Below are positions 7,102 to 13,760 of a stretch of 15,581 bases of DNA, piece after piece (the stretch's first letter is position 1; each line of letters opens with the position of its first letter). The notes beneath the pieces are model-generated. The model had not been told where the DNA came from, made no database searches, and saw only the letters and a list, made by a program, of their open reading frames with translations. Origin of the DNA: an uncultured Bacilli bacterium. GTDB taxonomy: Bacteria > Bacillota_I > Bacilli_A > RF39 > UBA660. Where the stretch lies: positions 1 through 15,581 of the forward strand of contig CAJUCU010000003.1 of assembly GCA_910585335.1 (NCBI GenBank). The letters are read 5' to 3'. The translations under genes were made by a program, and so were the position numbers.

Positions 7102-7818
7102 GTTTCGTAATTGGGATAGTTTGGTTGTTCTTTGGGCACTTTCTTTCATAAAAGCATCTATTAATCTTTGGGCATAAATATCATCATCATAGATTTTTTC
7201 TGGGTGCCACTGCACGCCAATATGAAAAAATTCACCAGGATATTCTAAGGCTTCTATTACGCCATCCTCACTACTTGCTACTGTTTTATAAATTTCATTT
7301 TCAAAAGCACATTTTTTATGAAAACTATTTACCCATATCTCTTCTTCTCCTATGATTTCGTACAACTTACTTGTTTTATCTAATTTTACTTTATGGGCAT
7401 ACTTTTTGGTTAAGCCAGCATTATGGATATCGGTAGATGGCACATCATAGAGTTTTACCTCTTCTTTAAAGCATGACATCAACTGCATTCCTAGACACAC
7501 GGCTAGGGTTGGTATTTCTTTTTTGACTGCTTGTTCTAAGATATAGCGGTCATAATCTGTAAACTTTGTTCCTCCTGGAATCAATAGTCCATTGATTGAG
7601 TCGAGCCAAAAGTTAATGGTCTCTTTTTCTTCTGCTGTTAAAGGGATATAATCTGCATATTTTGTTTTATAATAATCTAAATTTTGTGGTGGTGTTAAAA
7701 AGAATGGCTCCCCTTGTGCTTTTATTACGGTAGTTCTTACAAATTCCATCGCATATTGTATGGATGTCTTTTCGGCTGTTTCTTCACAGCGCATCATAAT
7801 TCCAATTAGTGGTTTCAT
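7075..7818 (-). CDS. Class-I glutamine amidotransferase-like hydrolase (peptidase C26 / PuuD-like)
   Basis: This family hydrolyses gamma-glutamyl amide bonds; members include gamma-glutamyl-GABA hydrolase PuuD. From the chosen start the protein has 247 residues, normal for the family. The triad is visible: nucleophile Cys108 in LAVCLGMQLM, His205 and Glu207 in GVQWHPEK. The PGG oxyanion loop (81-83) and VNSFHKK (163-169, like VNS.HHQ of PuuD) support the C26 subgroup rather than an ammonia-channelling biosynthetic subunit. I chose the ATG at 7818 because it starts MKPLIGIMM, the family N-terminus, follows GGGAG, and lies 11 bases after the upstream stop; a longer frame to 7875 would overlap the neighbour. 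Its substrate cannot be read from context, since the operon partner is a pentapeptide protein. Confidence 0.88.
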   Translation of the reverse strand: MKPLIGIMMRCEETAEKTSIQYAMEFVRTTVIKAQGEPFFLTPPQNLDYYKTKYADYIPLTAEEKETINFWLDSINGLLIPGGTKFTDYDRYILEQAVKKEIPTLAVCLGMQLMSCFKEEVKLYDVPSTDIHNAGLTKKYAHKVKLDKTSKLYEIIGEEEIWVNSFHKKCAFENEIYKTVASSEDGVIEALEYPGEFFHIGVQWHPEKIYDDDIYAQRLIDAFMKESAQRTTKLSQLRNKKEQELHH

Positions 7819-7829
7819 ATCTCTTCTCC

Positions 7830-8453
7830 CTACTCTTTTACTTCTACACCTAACATGCCAACTAAACTTTGACATTGGAAGGCATCTACGGTAATTCCTT
7901 TTAATGAATAAAAGTCAAACATGGTACTTGAAATATCACAGGTAGAAAAATCTACTCCCTTCAACTTGGTGTGCATAAATTCTGCCTCAGGAAGGCGTAC
8001 TTGCACTAACTCCATGTTTTTGATTTCATTTTCTAGGAAAGATGCTTCTTTTAAGTCGCTGTTTTCTATTTTTATTCCTGCTACTTTCGTTCCTGCAAAA
8101 TTTAGATATCTCGTGGTACAGTTTTCTATTTTTATATCATGGAGTGAGGCGTCTATGAAGGAGGTTCCTATCATTTTACAGTTTCTAAATATGATGCGAT
8201 AAAGATATCTTTTATCAAAGTTTTGATTGGATAAGTCGCAACCATCAAAAATGACATCTACTAAGTCTACATTTTCTAGTTTTATCTTATTAAAATCAAT
8301 CCCATTAAAAATAGCACCATCTATTGTTTGGTTCGTGATTGTTATTTCTTTTTGTGGATTTTCTTTGAATATCCCACTGATTCCTTCCTCTTCTTCTATG
8401 CTCTCCCAACTTTTTTCTACTTCTTCTTTTATGATTGGCTCTTTCAATTTCAT
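7830..8453 (-). CDS. Pentapeptide-repeat protein
   Basis: From residue about 40 to 185 of 207, the sequence follows the five-residue rhythm A(D/N)LxX with a hydrophobic centre, for example AIFNG IDFNK IKLEN VDLVD VIFDG CDLSN, then SFIDA SLHDI KIENC. Such repeats fold as a right-handed four-sided helix. The first 35 residues are acidic and lie outside it. Some members mimic DNA and protect gyrase from quinolones (Qnr, MfpA), but most have no known role, and nothing here argues for Qnr in particular. The repeats are imperfect, with several KIEN/RIIF faces. The ATG at 8453 follows AAAGGAGAAG. It is first in a two-gene operon with the amidotransferase-like gene. Confidence 0.88.
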   Translation of the reverse strand: MKLKEPIIKEEVEKSWESIEEEEGISGIFKENPQKEITITNQTIDGAIFNGIDFNKIKLENVDLVDVIFDGCDLSNQNFDKRYLYRIIFRNCKMIGTSFIDASLHDIKIENCTTRYLNFAGTKVAGIKIENSDLKEASFLENEIKNMELVQVRLPEAEFMHTKLKGVDFSTCDISSTMFDFYSLKGITVDAFQCQSLVGMLGVEVKE

Positions 8454-8483
8454 AGACTTCTCCTTTCCTTGCTTTTTATTTTT

Positions 8484-8492
8484 ATTGTATCA
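8484..8492 (-). promoter_or_regulatory. Extended -10 promoter of the pentapeptide operon
   Basis: TGATACAAT on the minus strand is an extended -10 element 30 bases before the ATG. No good -35 lies at 16-18 bases. The stretch 8493-8610 between it and the glyS terminator is AT-rich and shows nothing else. Confidence 0.5.
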
Positions 8493-8610
8493 TATCTTCT
8501 ATAAATAATCGTACTAAATTTTAATCTAGATTTTTTGCTCCATTTAAAAATAATCTATATAACTGGATTGTAATACTTAGAAAAATCATGGCAAACTTGC
8601 TTGCTATACC

Positions 8611-8638
8611 AAAAAAAGAAGACTTTATCCATCTTCTT
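8611..8638 (-). terminator. Terminator of the LOG-glyS operon
   Basis: On the minus strand AAGAAGA (8638-8632) pairs with TCTTCTT (8622-8616) around a nine-base loop and runs into seven T (8617-8611). The stem overlaps the glyS stop codon. Confidence 0.8.
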
Positions 8639-10013
8639 AAAAATTCATTTTATCTTCGATATATGCTCTTACTTCTTCTACTTTTAAAGTAATTTGCTCC
8701 ATCGTATCACGATCACGAATCGTTACAGTACCATTTGATAATGTTTCATCATCTACTGTGATGGCAAATGGTGTACCGATAGCATCTGCTCTCCTGTAGC
8801 GTTTTCCAATTGATGCTGATTCATCATAACTTGTCATGAAATATTTATTTAATTCACGATAAATTTCTAGTGCTTTTTCACTGTGAATCTTTTTGTTTAA
8901 TGGAAGTACTACTGCTTTATATGGTGCTAAAGCTGGATGAAAATGCATTACTTCTCTACTATCGTCTCCTTCTAGTTTTTCTTCTTCATAAGAGTCACAA
9001 AGTACTGTTAAAACTAGTCGATCTACTCCTACAGATGGTTCGATAACATATGGAATATATTTCGTATTATCTTCTGGGTCTAAGTATTCTTGAGAAACAC
9101 CTGAATATTTTTGATGTTGTGATAGATCGTAATCTGTACGTGAGGCAATTCCCCATAGTTCACCCCAACCAAATGGGAATTTATATTCGATATCTGTTGT
9201 GGCATTACTGTAATGAGATAGTTCTTCTTTCTTGTGGTTACGAAGTCTTAAAGACTTTTCATGAATACCAAGAGAAAGTAAGAAATCGTGACAATATTTT
9301 TTATAATATTCATGCCATTCTAATTCTGTTCCTGGTTTACAGAAAAATTCAAGTTCCATTTGTTCAAATTCACGAACACGGAAGATGAAGTTTCCTGGTG
9401 TAATTTCATTACGGAAACTTTTTCCCACTTGGGCAATACCAAATGGTACTTTTAGACGCATACTTCTTTGAACATTTAAGAAATCTGCAAAAATTCCTTG
9501 CGCAGTCTCAGGACGTAAGTAAATTGTACTTTTATTGTCTTCTGTTACTCCTTGGAATGTTTTAAACATCAAATTGAACTTTCTAATGTCTGTAAAGTTT
9601 TGGGCACTACAATTTGGACATTTAATATCATGTTCTTCAATGTATGCAATTAATTCCTCGTTATTCATACATCCAGCTTCTACATCTGGGAATGCTTCTT
9701 CGATTAATTTATCAGCACGATGTCTTGTCTTACATTCTTTACAGTCGATTAGTGGGTCTGTAAAAGTTGCTAAGTGTCCACTTGCTTCCCAAGTTTTTTG
9801 ATTCATTAAGATTGCAGAATCTAGACCCACGTTATTTGGATCTTCTTGGATGAACTTTTGCCACCATGCTCTTTTGATGTTATTTTTTAGTTCTGCTCCT
9901 ACTGGACCGTAATCCCAAGTGTTAGCAAGACCTCCATAAATTTCACTACCTTGAAATATAATTCCATACTGCTTACAGTATGCTACTAATTTCTCCATTG
10001 TTAAATCATTCAT
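8637..10013 (-). CDS. glyS: Glycyl-tRNA synthetase, dimeric (class II) type
   Basis: The enzyme charges tRNA-Gly with glycine. The 458-residue chain is the single-subunit dimeric type (as in Staphylococcus), not the GlyQ/GlyS tetramer of Escherichia or B. subtilis. Visible features in order: GSEIYGGLANTWDYGPVG near the N-terminus; two Cys pairs of a zinc element (CKEC at 91-94, CPNC at 132-135); class II motif 2 in FRNEITPGNFIFRVREFEQMELEFF; the SHYSNATTDIEYKFPFGWGELWGIASRTDYDL block; motif 3 in EPSVGVDRLVL; and a C-terminal anticodon-binding domain with SIGKRYRRADAIGTPFAITVD. I chose ATG at 10013, ten bases after AAAGGAG; a GTG at 10022 touches the Shine-Dalgarno and is unlikely. It overlaps the end of the LOG-like gene by eight bases and is under the T-box upstream. 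Confidence 0.97.
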   Translation of the reverse strand: MNDLTMEKLVAYCKQYGIIFQGSEIYGGLANTWDYGPVGAELKNNIKRAWWQKFIQEDPNNVGLDSAILMNQKTWEASGHLATFTDPLIDCKECKTRHRADKLIEEAFPDVEAGCMNNEELIAYIEEHDIKCPNCSAQNFTDIRKFNLMFKTFQGVTEDNKSTIYLRPETAQGIFADFLNVQRSMRLKVPFGIAQVGKSFRNEITPGNFIFRVREFEQMELEFFCKPGTELEWHEYYKKYCHDFLLSLGIHEKSLRLRNHKKEELSHYSNATTDIEYKFPFGWGELWGIASRTDYDLSQHQKYSGVSQEYLDPEDNTKYIPYVIEPSVGVDRLVLTVLCDSYEEEKLEGDDSREVMHFHPALAPYKAVVLPLNKKIHSEKALEIYRELNKYFMTSYDESASIGKRYRRADAIGTPFAITVDDETLSNGTVTIRDRDTMEQITLKVEEVRAYIEDKMNF

Positions 10014-10551
10014 TTTTTTCACTCTCCTTTAATTTTTCTATGATTTCTTCTTTACTATTACTAATTAAAATGTATTCCCCTAAATTCTTCTCTAGAAATC
10101 CTTGACAATATAGATTGTACATTTCTTCCAACATTGGGCTAAAGAAAAAGTTTACGTTATAAACTATTATTTTTTTGCCTGGGTTTGATTTCATCTCTTC
10201 TAGGCAAGAGAATAGTTCACTATATGTACCGAGGCCTCCTGGTAAGAATAATAATACATCACTTTTCTCGTAAATTTTCTCGAGTCTTGTCATAGAAGAT
10301 GTTGTTAGAATTTCTTCATCACAGGGAACTTTTTCGAAATCGGACTTATATGCGTTTGGTGCAACGCCGATTATTTTCTTTTTGTGTTTTTTAAAAATGT
10401 CATATGCTTTTCCCATTAAGCCATAGCCATAGGCACCAAAAACTAAATTTGTGTGTTCTAGACTAGCTACTTCTTCTAATAGCTCTGAGCAAATATTTCC
10501 ATATTTGTCTAGTACTTCATCTCTCGCTGAAGTCGCTACAAACACATTCAT
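10006..10551 (-). CDS. LOG-family protein (nucleoside monophosphate phosphoribohydrolase-like)
   Basis: LOG-family enzymes, long misannotated as lysine decarboxylases, remove ribose 5-phosphate from nucleoside monophosphates; plant members activate cytokinins, and bacterial roles are mostly unclear. The 181-residue product has the Rossmann-like start NVFVATSARDEV, LVFGAYGYGLMG (36-47), GVAPNAY, and the signature PGGLGTYSE (104-112) with the catalytic Glu112. The MHERK block of typical members reads MTRLEKI here, and the N-terminal GSS motif is replaced by ATS, so it is a divergent member. The ATG at 10551 has a perfect AGGAGG. It is the first gene after the T-box and overlaps glyS by eight bases, so glycine-tRNA charging should control both. 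Confidence 0.85.
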   Translation of the reverse strand: MNVFVATSARDEVLDKYGNICSELLEEVASLEHTNLVFGAYGYGLMGKAYDIFKKHKKKIIGVAPNAYKSDFEKVPCDEEILTTSSMTRLEKIYEKSDVLLFLPGGLGTYSELFSCLEEMKSNPGKKIIVYNVNFFFSPMLEEMYNLYCQGFLEKNLGEYILISNSKEEIIEKLKESEKNE

Positions 10552-10563
10552 TTTCTACCTCCT

Positions 10564-10633
10564 AAAATAAAAACTTCTAGAATAGTATGTAAGGACGAGT
10601 ATACCCGCGGTTCCACCTTACTTATTCTAGAAG
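10564..10633 (-). terminator. Terminator arms enclosing the T-box antiterminator
   Basis: On the minus strand CTTCTAGAATA (10633-10623) and TATTCTAGAAG (10584-10574) form an 11-pair stem, followed by TTTTTATTTT (10573-10564). The antiterminator pairs GTAAGG/CCTTAC lie inside this stem rather than competing with it in the usual way. Confidence 0.75.
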
Positions 10634-10685
10634 AATCTGCTTTCTTTTATACTGCTAGAGGATTCCATCCCTCGTCATCGCAACA
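10574..10685 (-). promoter_or_regulatory. T-box riboswitch, glycine type, with very short stem I
   Basis: T-box leaders sense uncharged tRNA and let RNA polymerase pass a terminator. The conserved core AAGGTGGAACCGCGG is at 10619-10605, flanked by antiterminator arms GTAAGG (10621-10616) and CCTTAC (10594-10589). The bulge UGGA would pair with a tRNA ending UCCA; discriminator U is typical of tRNA-Gly, matching the downstream glyS. Upstream there is only about 70 bases to the predicted start site. A short hairpin GAGG/CCTC (10673-10670, 10661-10658) has the loop GATGGAAT, containing a possible glycine specifier GGA (10666-10664). A stem III candidate is AAGAA/TTCTT (10646-10631). The usual long stem I with distal loops is absent. 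Confidence 0.9.
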
Positions 10686-10698
10686 TCGATATAAATTG

Positions 10699-10727
10699 AT
10701 TTTAATATTTTTTTTGGTTCTTGTCAA
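10699..10727 (-). promoter_or_regulatory. Promoter of the T-box LOG-glyS operon
   Basis: TTGACA (10727-10722) and TAAAAT (10704-10699) on the minus strand are 17 bases apart, near consensus. The -35 box contains the stop codon of the upstream TPR gene. The start near 10692 gives a leader of about 141 bases. Confidence 0.8.
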
Positions 10728-11542
10728 TTCATTTTTCCATAACGACGATTAAATTTGTCAACTTGGCTTTCTCTTTTTATTTGTTTCGTCTTTACCTTTT
10801 CCATCTCTTCTTGATGGCATAACTTATCATAATCATTGATAGGCACATTTCTTGATACTTTTTGTGGATACATATTTACAATCTCTAAAGTATCTGGAAA
10901 GGTATATACTGCTATATGATTCGTAGGCTCACCTTCCACATAGCCAACATTTGGAATATTAAAATAATACTTTCGATAAAAGTCAAGTGAAATCACAGCG
11001 GATGACTTTCCTAAAATATTTTCAATATTATCATATAACTCTTTTATCTTAATTTGATGGTCGAAACGATTTCTCGGATTATTTCTGATATAGGATATAG
11101 CCTTGTTCTTATCATATGATGAGGCCTGTCTTATATAGTAGTTACTTAATTCTACTTCATCACAGCATCCCAATTTGGCACGACAAAATGATTTTACTTC
11201 TTCCTCTTGGGGATTTGCTCTAGCCATTTGTTCTAATGTCTCTAAGGCTTTTTCATAGTCTCCCATTGCAATATAACAATAGGCCCTCTCACGCATAACA
11301 TGATTTTTATTGCTTGTACTTTGAGAAAGTACTTTTAGTGCTTCTTCTGGATATCCTTGTTGTCTTAAAATAGATGCGTACTCTTTTATGCCATAACTAT
11401 TACCTGGATATTTTTTCAAGTAACCTTCTAAAGTTGTCACTGCTAGGTTGTAATTCCCATTTACAATAAGGTTTACTATTCCTTTAAATTCGTGAATTTT
11501 ATTTTTGGCAATTCTTTTTTCTTCTGATATTTTTGCTGACAT
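10724..11542 (-). CDS. Uncharacterised TPR protein
   Basis: The 272-residue product has no signal peptide or membrane segment. Residues about 35-130 form three TPR-like helix pairs (NYNLAVTTLEGYLKKYPGNSYGIKEYASIL, PEEALKVLSQ..., GDYEKALETLEQMARANPQEEEV), including the conserved Ala and Pro positions. The C-terminal half is a separate domain with no motif I recognise (IKELYDNIENILGKSSAVISLDF, HIAVYTFPDTLEIVNMYPQ) and a basic tail (KTKQIKRESQVDKFNRRYGK). Function is unknown; TPR units suggest protein binding. The ATG at 11542 follows AAGGAG. It comes 65 bases after recO and has its own likely promoter overlapping a perfect palindrome. No terminator separates it from recO. Confidence 0.8.
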   Translation of the reverse strand: MSAKISEEKRIAKNKIHEFKGIVNLIVNGNYNLAVTTLEGYLKKYPGNSYGIKEYASILRQQGYPEEALKVLSQSTSNKNHVMRERAYCYIAMGDYEKALETLEQMARANPQEEEVKSFCRAKLGCCDEVELSNYYIRQASSYDKNKAISYIRNNPRNRFDHQIKIKELYDNIENILGKSSAVISLDFYRKYYFNIPNVGYVEGEPTNHIAVYTFPDTLEIVNMYPQKVSRNVPINDYDKLCHQEEMEKVKTKQIKRESQVDKFNRRYGKMN

Positions 11543-11571
11543 TCTTTTTCTCCTTAAAAAATATTTTCATT

Positions 11572-11600
11572 ATCTTATCATAATTATGATAAACAAGCAA
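11572..11600 (-). promoter_or_regulatory. Promoter with embedded 18-bp palindrome upstream of the TPR gene
   Basis: TTGCTT (11600-11595) and TAAGAT (11577-11572) on the minus strand are 17 bases apart, with a TG one base before the -10. The perfect palindrome TTATCATAATTATGATAA (11575-11592) covers the spacer and the start of the -10, a position suited to an operator. Confidence 0.55.
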
Positions 11601-11607
11601 ACGGTTT

Positions 11608-12354
11608 TTATTTTGTTTCTACCATTTTGCCGATGCTTTGAATGAAATGTTTACTTTTTAAATAAAGACCAGTATATCTTGTATAATAGTCATCTAAGAA
11701 GTGATTGATTTCTTTTTTGGCTACTTCTCCCACTTCTAATTTCGTGATTTTTTCAATGTCAACATAGTAAAACATTCGAATTAACTTAATGGTTTTATCA
11801 CTTACTAGCGGTTCCTTTTGGTGACATTCACTACAGATGTAGCCTCCTTTATCACTACTAAGCGTTACAATTCCCTTGGTACTACCACAAATACAGCAGG
11901 CATCAATGCTAGGCATTACCCCTAAATAAAAAAGTGCTTTTAACTCTACAATATTGGTAATCACTAATGGGTCTAGGCCTTGTTCAATTTTTATTAAGGC
12001 TTGGGATAAAAGCGAAAATAAATCGTCTTCTTCATTTTGTCTTGCCACTTGATCTATTAGTTCTAGAATGTATGAAGCATAACTGATGGAAGAGAGATTC
12101 ATCATTGTTTTAGGAAAAGAATTTTCTACATCAACTGAAATTAAAGTGGAAAGACCGTTTTCTTTATAGTATATATGAAAGGTTCCATAAACAAGTTTAC
12201 GACTTACGCCTCTAAGCTTACTTTTTAAATTACGGCAACCCTTAGATATAATCCCAATACGTCCATATTCTTTGGTTAAGACGTTTAAGATTTTACTTGA
12301 TTCGCTATAATTGGTTTCTCCTACTACAATTCCTAAAACACTCTCAATTTTCAT
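11608..12354 (-). CDS. recO: DNA repair protein RecO
   Basis: RecO anneals complementary strands and, with RecR, loads RecA on SSB-coated DNA in the RecFOR pathway. The 248-residue product shows the N-terminal OB-fold pattern (LGIVVGETNYSESSKILNVLTKEYGRIGIISKGCRN, to about residue 80), a helical middle, and a four-Cys zinc element with pairs Cys153/Cys156 (CCIC) and Cys174/Cys177 (CSEC). Length is normal. Its ATG overlaps the stop of the small yqzL gene (ATGA), so translation is probably coupled. Position behind era and yqzL is the standard Bacilli order. Confidence 0.95.
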   Translation of the reverse strand: MKIESVLGIVVGETNYSESSKILNVLTKEYGRIGIISKGCRNLKSKLRGVSRKLVYGTFHIYYKENGLSTLISVDVENSFPKTMMNLSSISYASYILELIDQVARQNEEDDLFSLLSQALIKIEQGLDPLVITNIVELKALFYLGVMPSIDACCICGSTKGIVTLSSDKGGYICSECHQKEPLVSDKTIKLIRMFYYVDIEKITKLEVGEVAKKEINHFLDDYYTRYTGLYLKSKHFIQSIGKMVETK

Positions 12355-12443
12355 TTTTCGCTTTTGTCCTCCATTTTACTGAACATCAAATAGTATTTGA
12401 TATCTCCTGTTTCTTTGAATAAGTTCCATAGAATTTTTTTCAT
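12351..12443 (-). CDS. yqzL: YqzL-like small protein
   Basis: Reading the era-recO gap gives a 30-residue frame, MKKILWNLFKETGDIKYYLM followed by FSKMEDKSEK. It matches, from memory, the YqzL family found in exactly this place in Bacilli, whose members share a W-x-x-F-x-x-T-G-x-I-x-x-Y-L core. Its function is unknown. The ATG at 12443 follows AGGTGA at five bases, and its TGA overlaps the recO start by four bases. The Shine-Dalgarno lies in the 3' arm of a hairpin. It is easily missed by gene finders because of its length. Confidence 0.82.
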   Translation of the reverse strand: MKKILWNLFKETGDIKYYLMFSKMEDKSEK

Positions 12444-12448
12444 TTTAT

Positions 12449-12477
12449 CACCTATTATTATCATGATAAAATTGGTG
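12449..12477 (-). promoter_or_regulatory. Hairpin occluding the yqzL ribosome binding site
   Basis: In the 39 bases between era and yqzL, CACCAATTTTATCA (12477-12464) pairs with TGATAATAATAGGTG (12463-12449), with one mismatch and one bulge. The GGTG of the yqzL Shine-Dalgarno pairs with CACC. On the plus strand the same hairpin is followed by seven T (12478-12484), so it could also stop antisense transcripts heading into era. Confidence 0.6.
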
Positions 12478-12482
12478 TTTTT

Positions 12483-13373
12483 TTATTCATCTTCTTCTCT
12501 AAGTCCAAGTTCTACAAAATATTTTTCTTCATCACGCCAGTTTTTTAGCGTTTTTACATAAGTAGATAAATAAACTTTTTTTCCTAAAAAAGCTTCCATA
12601 TCGCTTCTTGATTGGGTTCCAATTTCTTTTAGCATCGATCCTCTTTTACCGATTAGAATTTTTTTCAAGTTATCACGATCTACTACAATTAGGACTTGGA
12701 TTCTAACTAGATTCTCTTCTTCTTCATAATTTTCTACATAGCAAGTGACTGCGTGTGGAATTTCTTCTTTGGTTAAACGTAACACTTTTTCTCTTACTAT
12801 CTCTCCCATTATAAAGCGGATAGAAACATTTGTTAAATCTTCTTCGTTGTAAGGTGTTTCTTGTTCTTCCAAATAGTTTTTAATACATTTTAACAACGTT
12901 TCTTTATTCTCACCTGTAGCAGCGGATATGGGAATGATTTCTTTAAAATCATATAAATCTTTGGCTTCCATAATTGTTTTTAATAAATCTTCTTTTTTCA
13001 TTTTATCAATTTTATTTAGAAGCAGGAAGACTGGTGTTTGTTCTTTTTTTATTTTTTCTAGTATGAATAAGTCTCCTCTTCCCATTCCACTATGTGCATC
13101 TACTAAGAATAAAATTACATCTACGCCTGTTGTATTTTGATATGCTTTTTTATTTAAGAGATTTCCTAATTTATGAGTTGGTTTATGAATCCCCGGTGTA
13201 TCTACAAAGATGATTTGACTTTCTTGATCATTATAAATTCCTTCTATGATGTTACGGGTTGTCCCTGCTTTATCTGATGTGATGGCAAGCTTTATTCCTA
13301 ATAGATTATTTAAAAGTGTGCTTTTTCCCACATTGGGACGGCCTACTAAACTTACAAATCCGCATCGTTTCAT
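12483..13373 (-). CDS. era: GTPase Era
   Basis: Era is an essential GTPase that binds the 3' end of 16S rRNA and assists 30S assembly. The 296-residue product has all motifs: G1 GRPNVGKS (11-18), the G2 threonines near 38-39 (AGTTR), G3 DTPG (58-61), G4 NKID (120-123), G5 SAA (150-152), and the C-terminal KH domain with ILIGKRGSMLKEIG (239-252). Length is standard. Its ATG overlaps the cdd stop (ATGA), so the two are coupled. It stands in the conserved ybeY-cdd-era-yqzL-recO block, where YbeY and Era both act on 16S rRNA maturation. Confidence 0.98.
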   Translation of the reverse strand: MKRCGFVSLVGRPNVGKSTLLNNLLGIKLAITSDKAGTTRNIIEGIYNDQESQIIFVDTPGIHKPTHKLGNLLNKKAYQNTTGVDVILFLVDAHSGMGRGDLFILEKIKKEQTPVFLLLNKIDKMKKEDLLKTIMEAKDLYDFKEIIPISAATGENKETLLKCIKNYLEEQETPYNEEDLTNVSIRFIMGEIVREKVLRLTKEEIPHAVTCYVENYEEEENLVRIQVLIVVDRDNLKKILIGKRGSMLKEIGTQSRSDMEAFLGKKVYLSTYVKTLKNWRDEEKYFVELGLREEDE

Positions 13374-13756
13374 TTTAAATCATCCTCTCCAAAGGGATAA
13401 GGACATAATTCTTCCACTGTATGAACTTCGCTATTTCCTGATTTATCATAACAGTAAATTTTGGCATCTTTTTCAAATAGTTCTGAAATCATTTGGCGAC
13501 AAACAAAACATGGCATCCCTATTTTTTTAGATGATGTCATCACATGTATTTCTTGAAACTGGCCTTTTTTGACACCAGCTGTAATGGCATTAAAAATGGC
13601 ACTGCGCTCTGCACAAGTCCCCGCTCTTGTACTAGCATCCTCCACATTTACACCAAAGAATTCTTTTTTATTTTTTGTTATGACGCATGCTGATACGGGA
13701 AATGATGAGATGGGGACATAACTGTTTTTTTGTAATTCTAATAATTTTTCTTTCAT
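13370..13756 (-). CDS. cdd: Cytidine deaminase
   Basis: Cdd converts cytidine and deoxycytidine to uridine and deoxyuridine in pyrimidine salvage. The 128-residue product is the small homotetrameric form in which zinc is held by three cysteines: Cys48 in the CAE motif (with catalytic Glu50), and Cys83 and Cys86 in PCFVCRQ. The substrate-binding FGVNVEDAS block (34-42) precedes it. The N-terminal PISSFPVSA corresponds to the usual PYSxFxVGA. The ATG at 13756 is preceded by GAAGG, and the gene overlaps era by four bases, its common neighbour in Firmicutes. Confidence 0.96.
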   Translation of the reverse strand: MKEKLLELQKNSYVPISSFPVSACVITKNKKEFFGVNVEDASTRAGTCAERSAIFNAITAGVKKGQFQEIHVMTSSKKIGMPCFVCRQMISELFEKDAKIYCYDKSGNSEVHTVEELCPYPFGEDDLK

Positions 13757-13760
13757 TTTA

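Noticed and set aside
7819..7875. Longer start for the amidotransferase-like gene at 7875.
   Set aside because: It overlaps the end of the pentapeptide gene; its first 19 residues look unlike the family, while MKPLIGI at 7818 has a ribosome binding site.
7830..8453. Pentapeptide protein as a Qnr quinolone-resistance protein.
   Set aside because: The repeat type is broad, the acidic N-terminus is not a Qnr feature, and nothing in the context points to gyrase.
9050..9388. A 112-codon plus-strand frame within glyS.
   Set aside because: The whole stretch is conserved GlyRS coding sequence on the other strand, with no plausible protein features in this frame.
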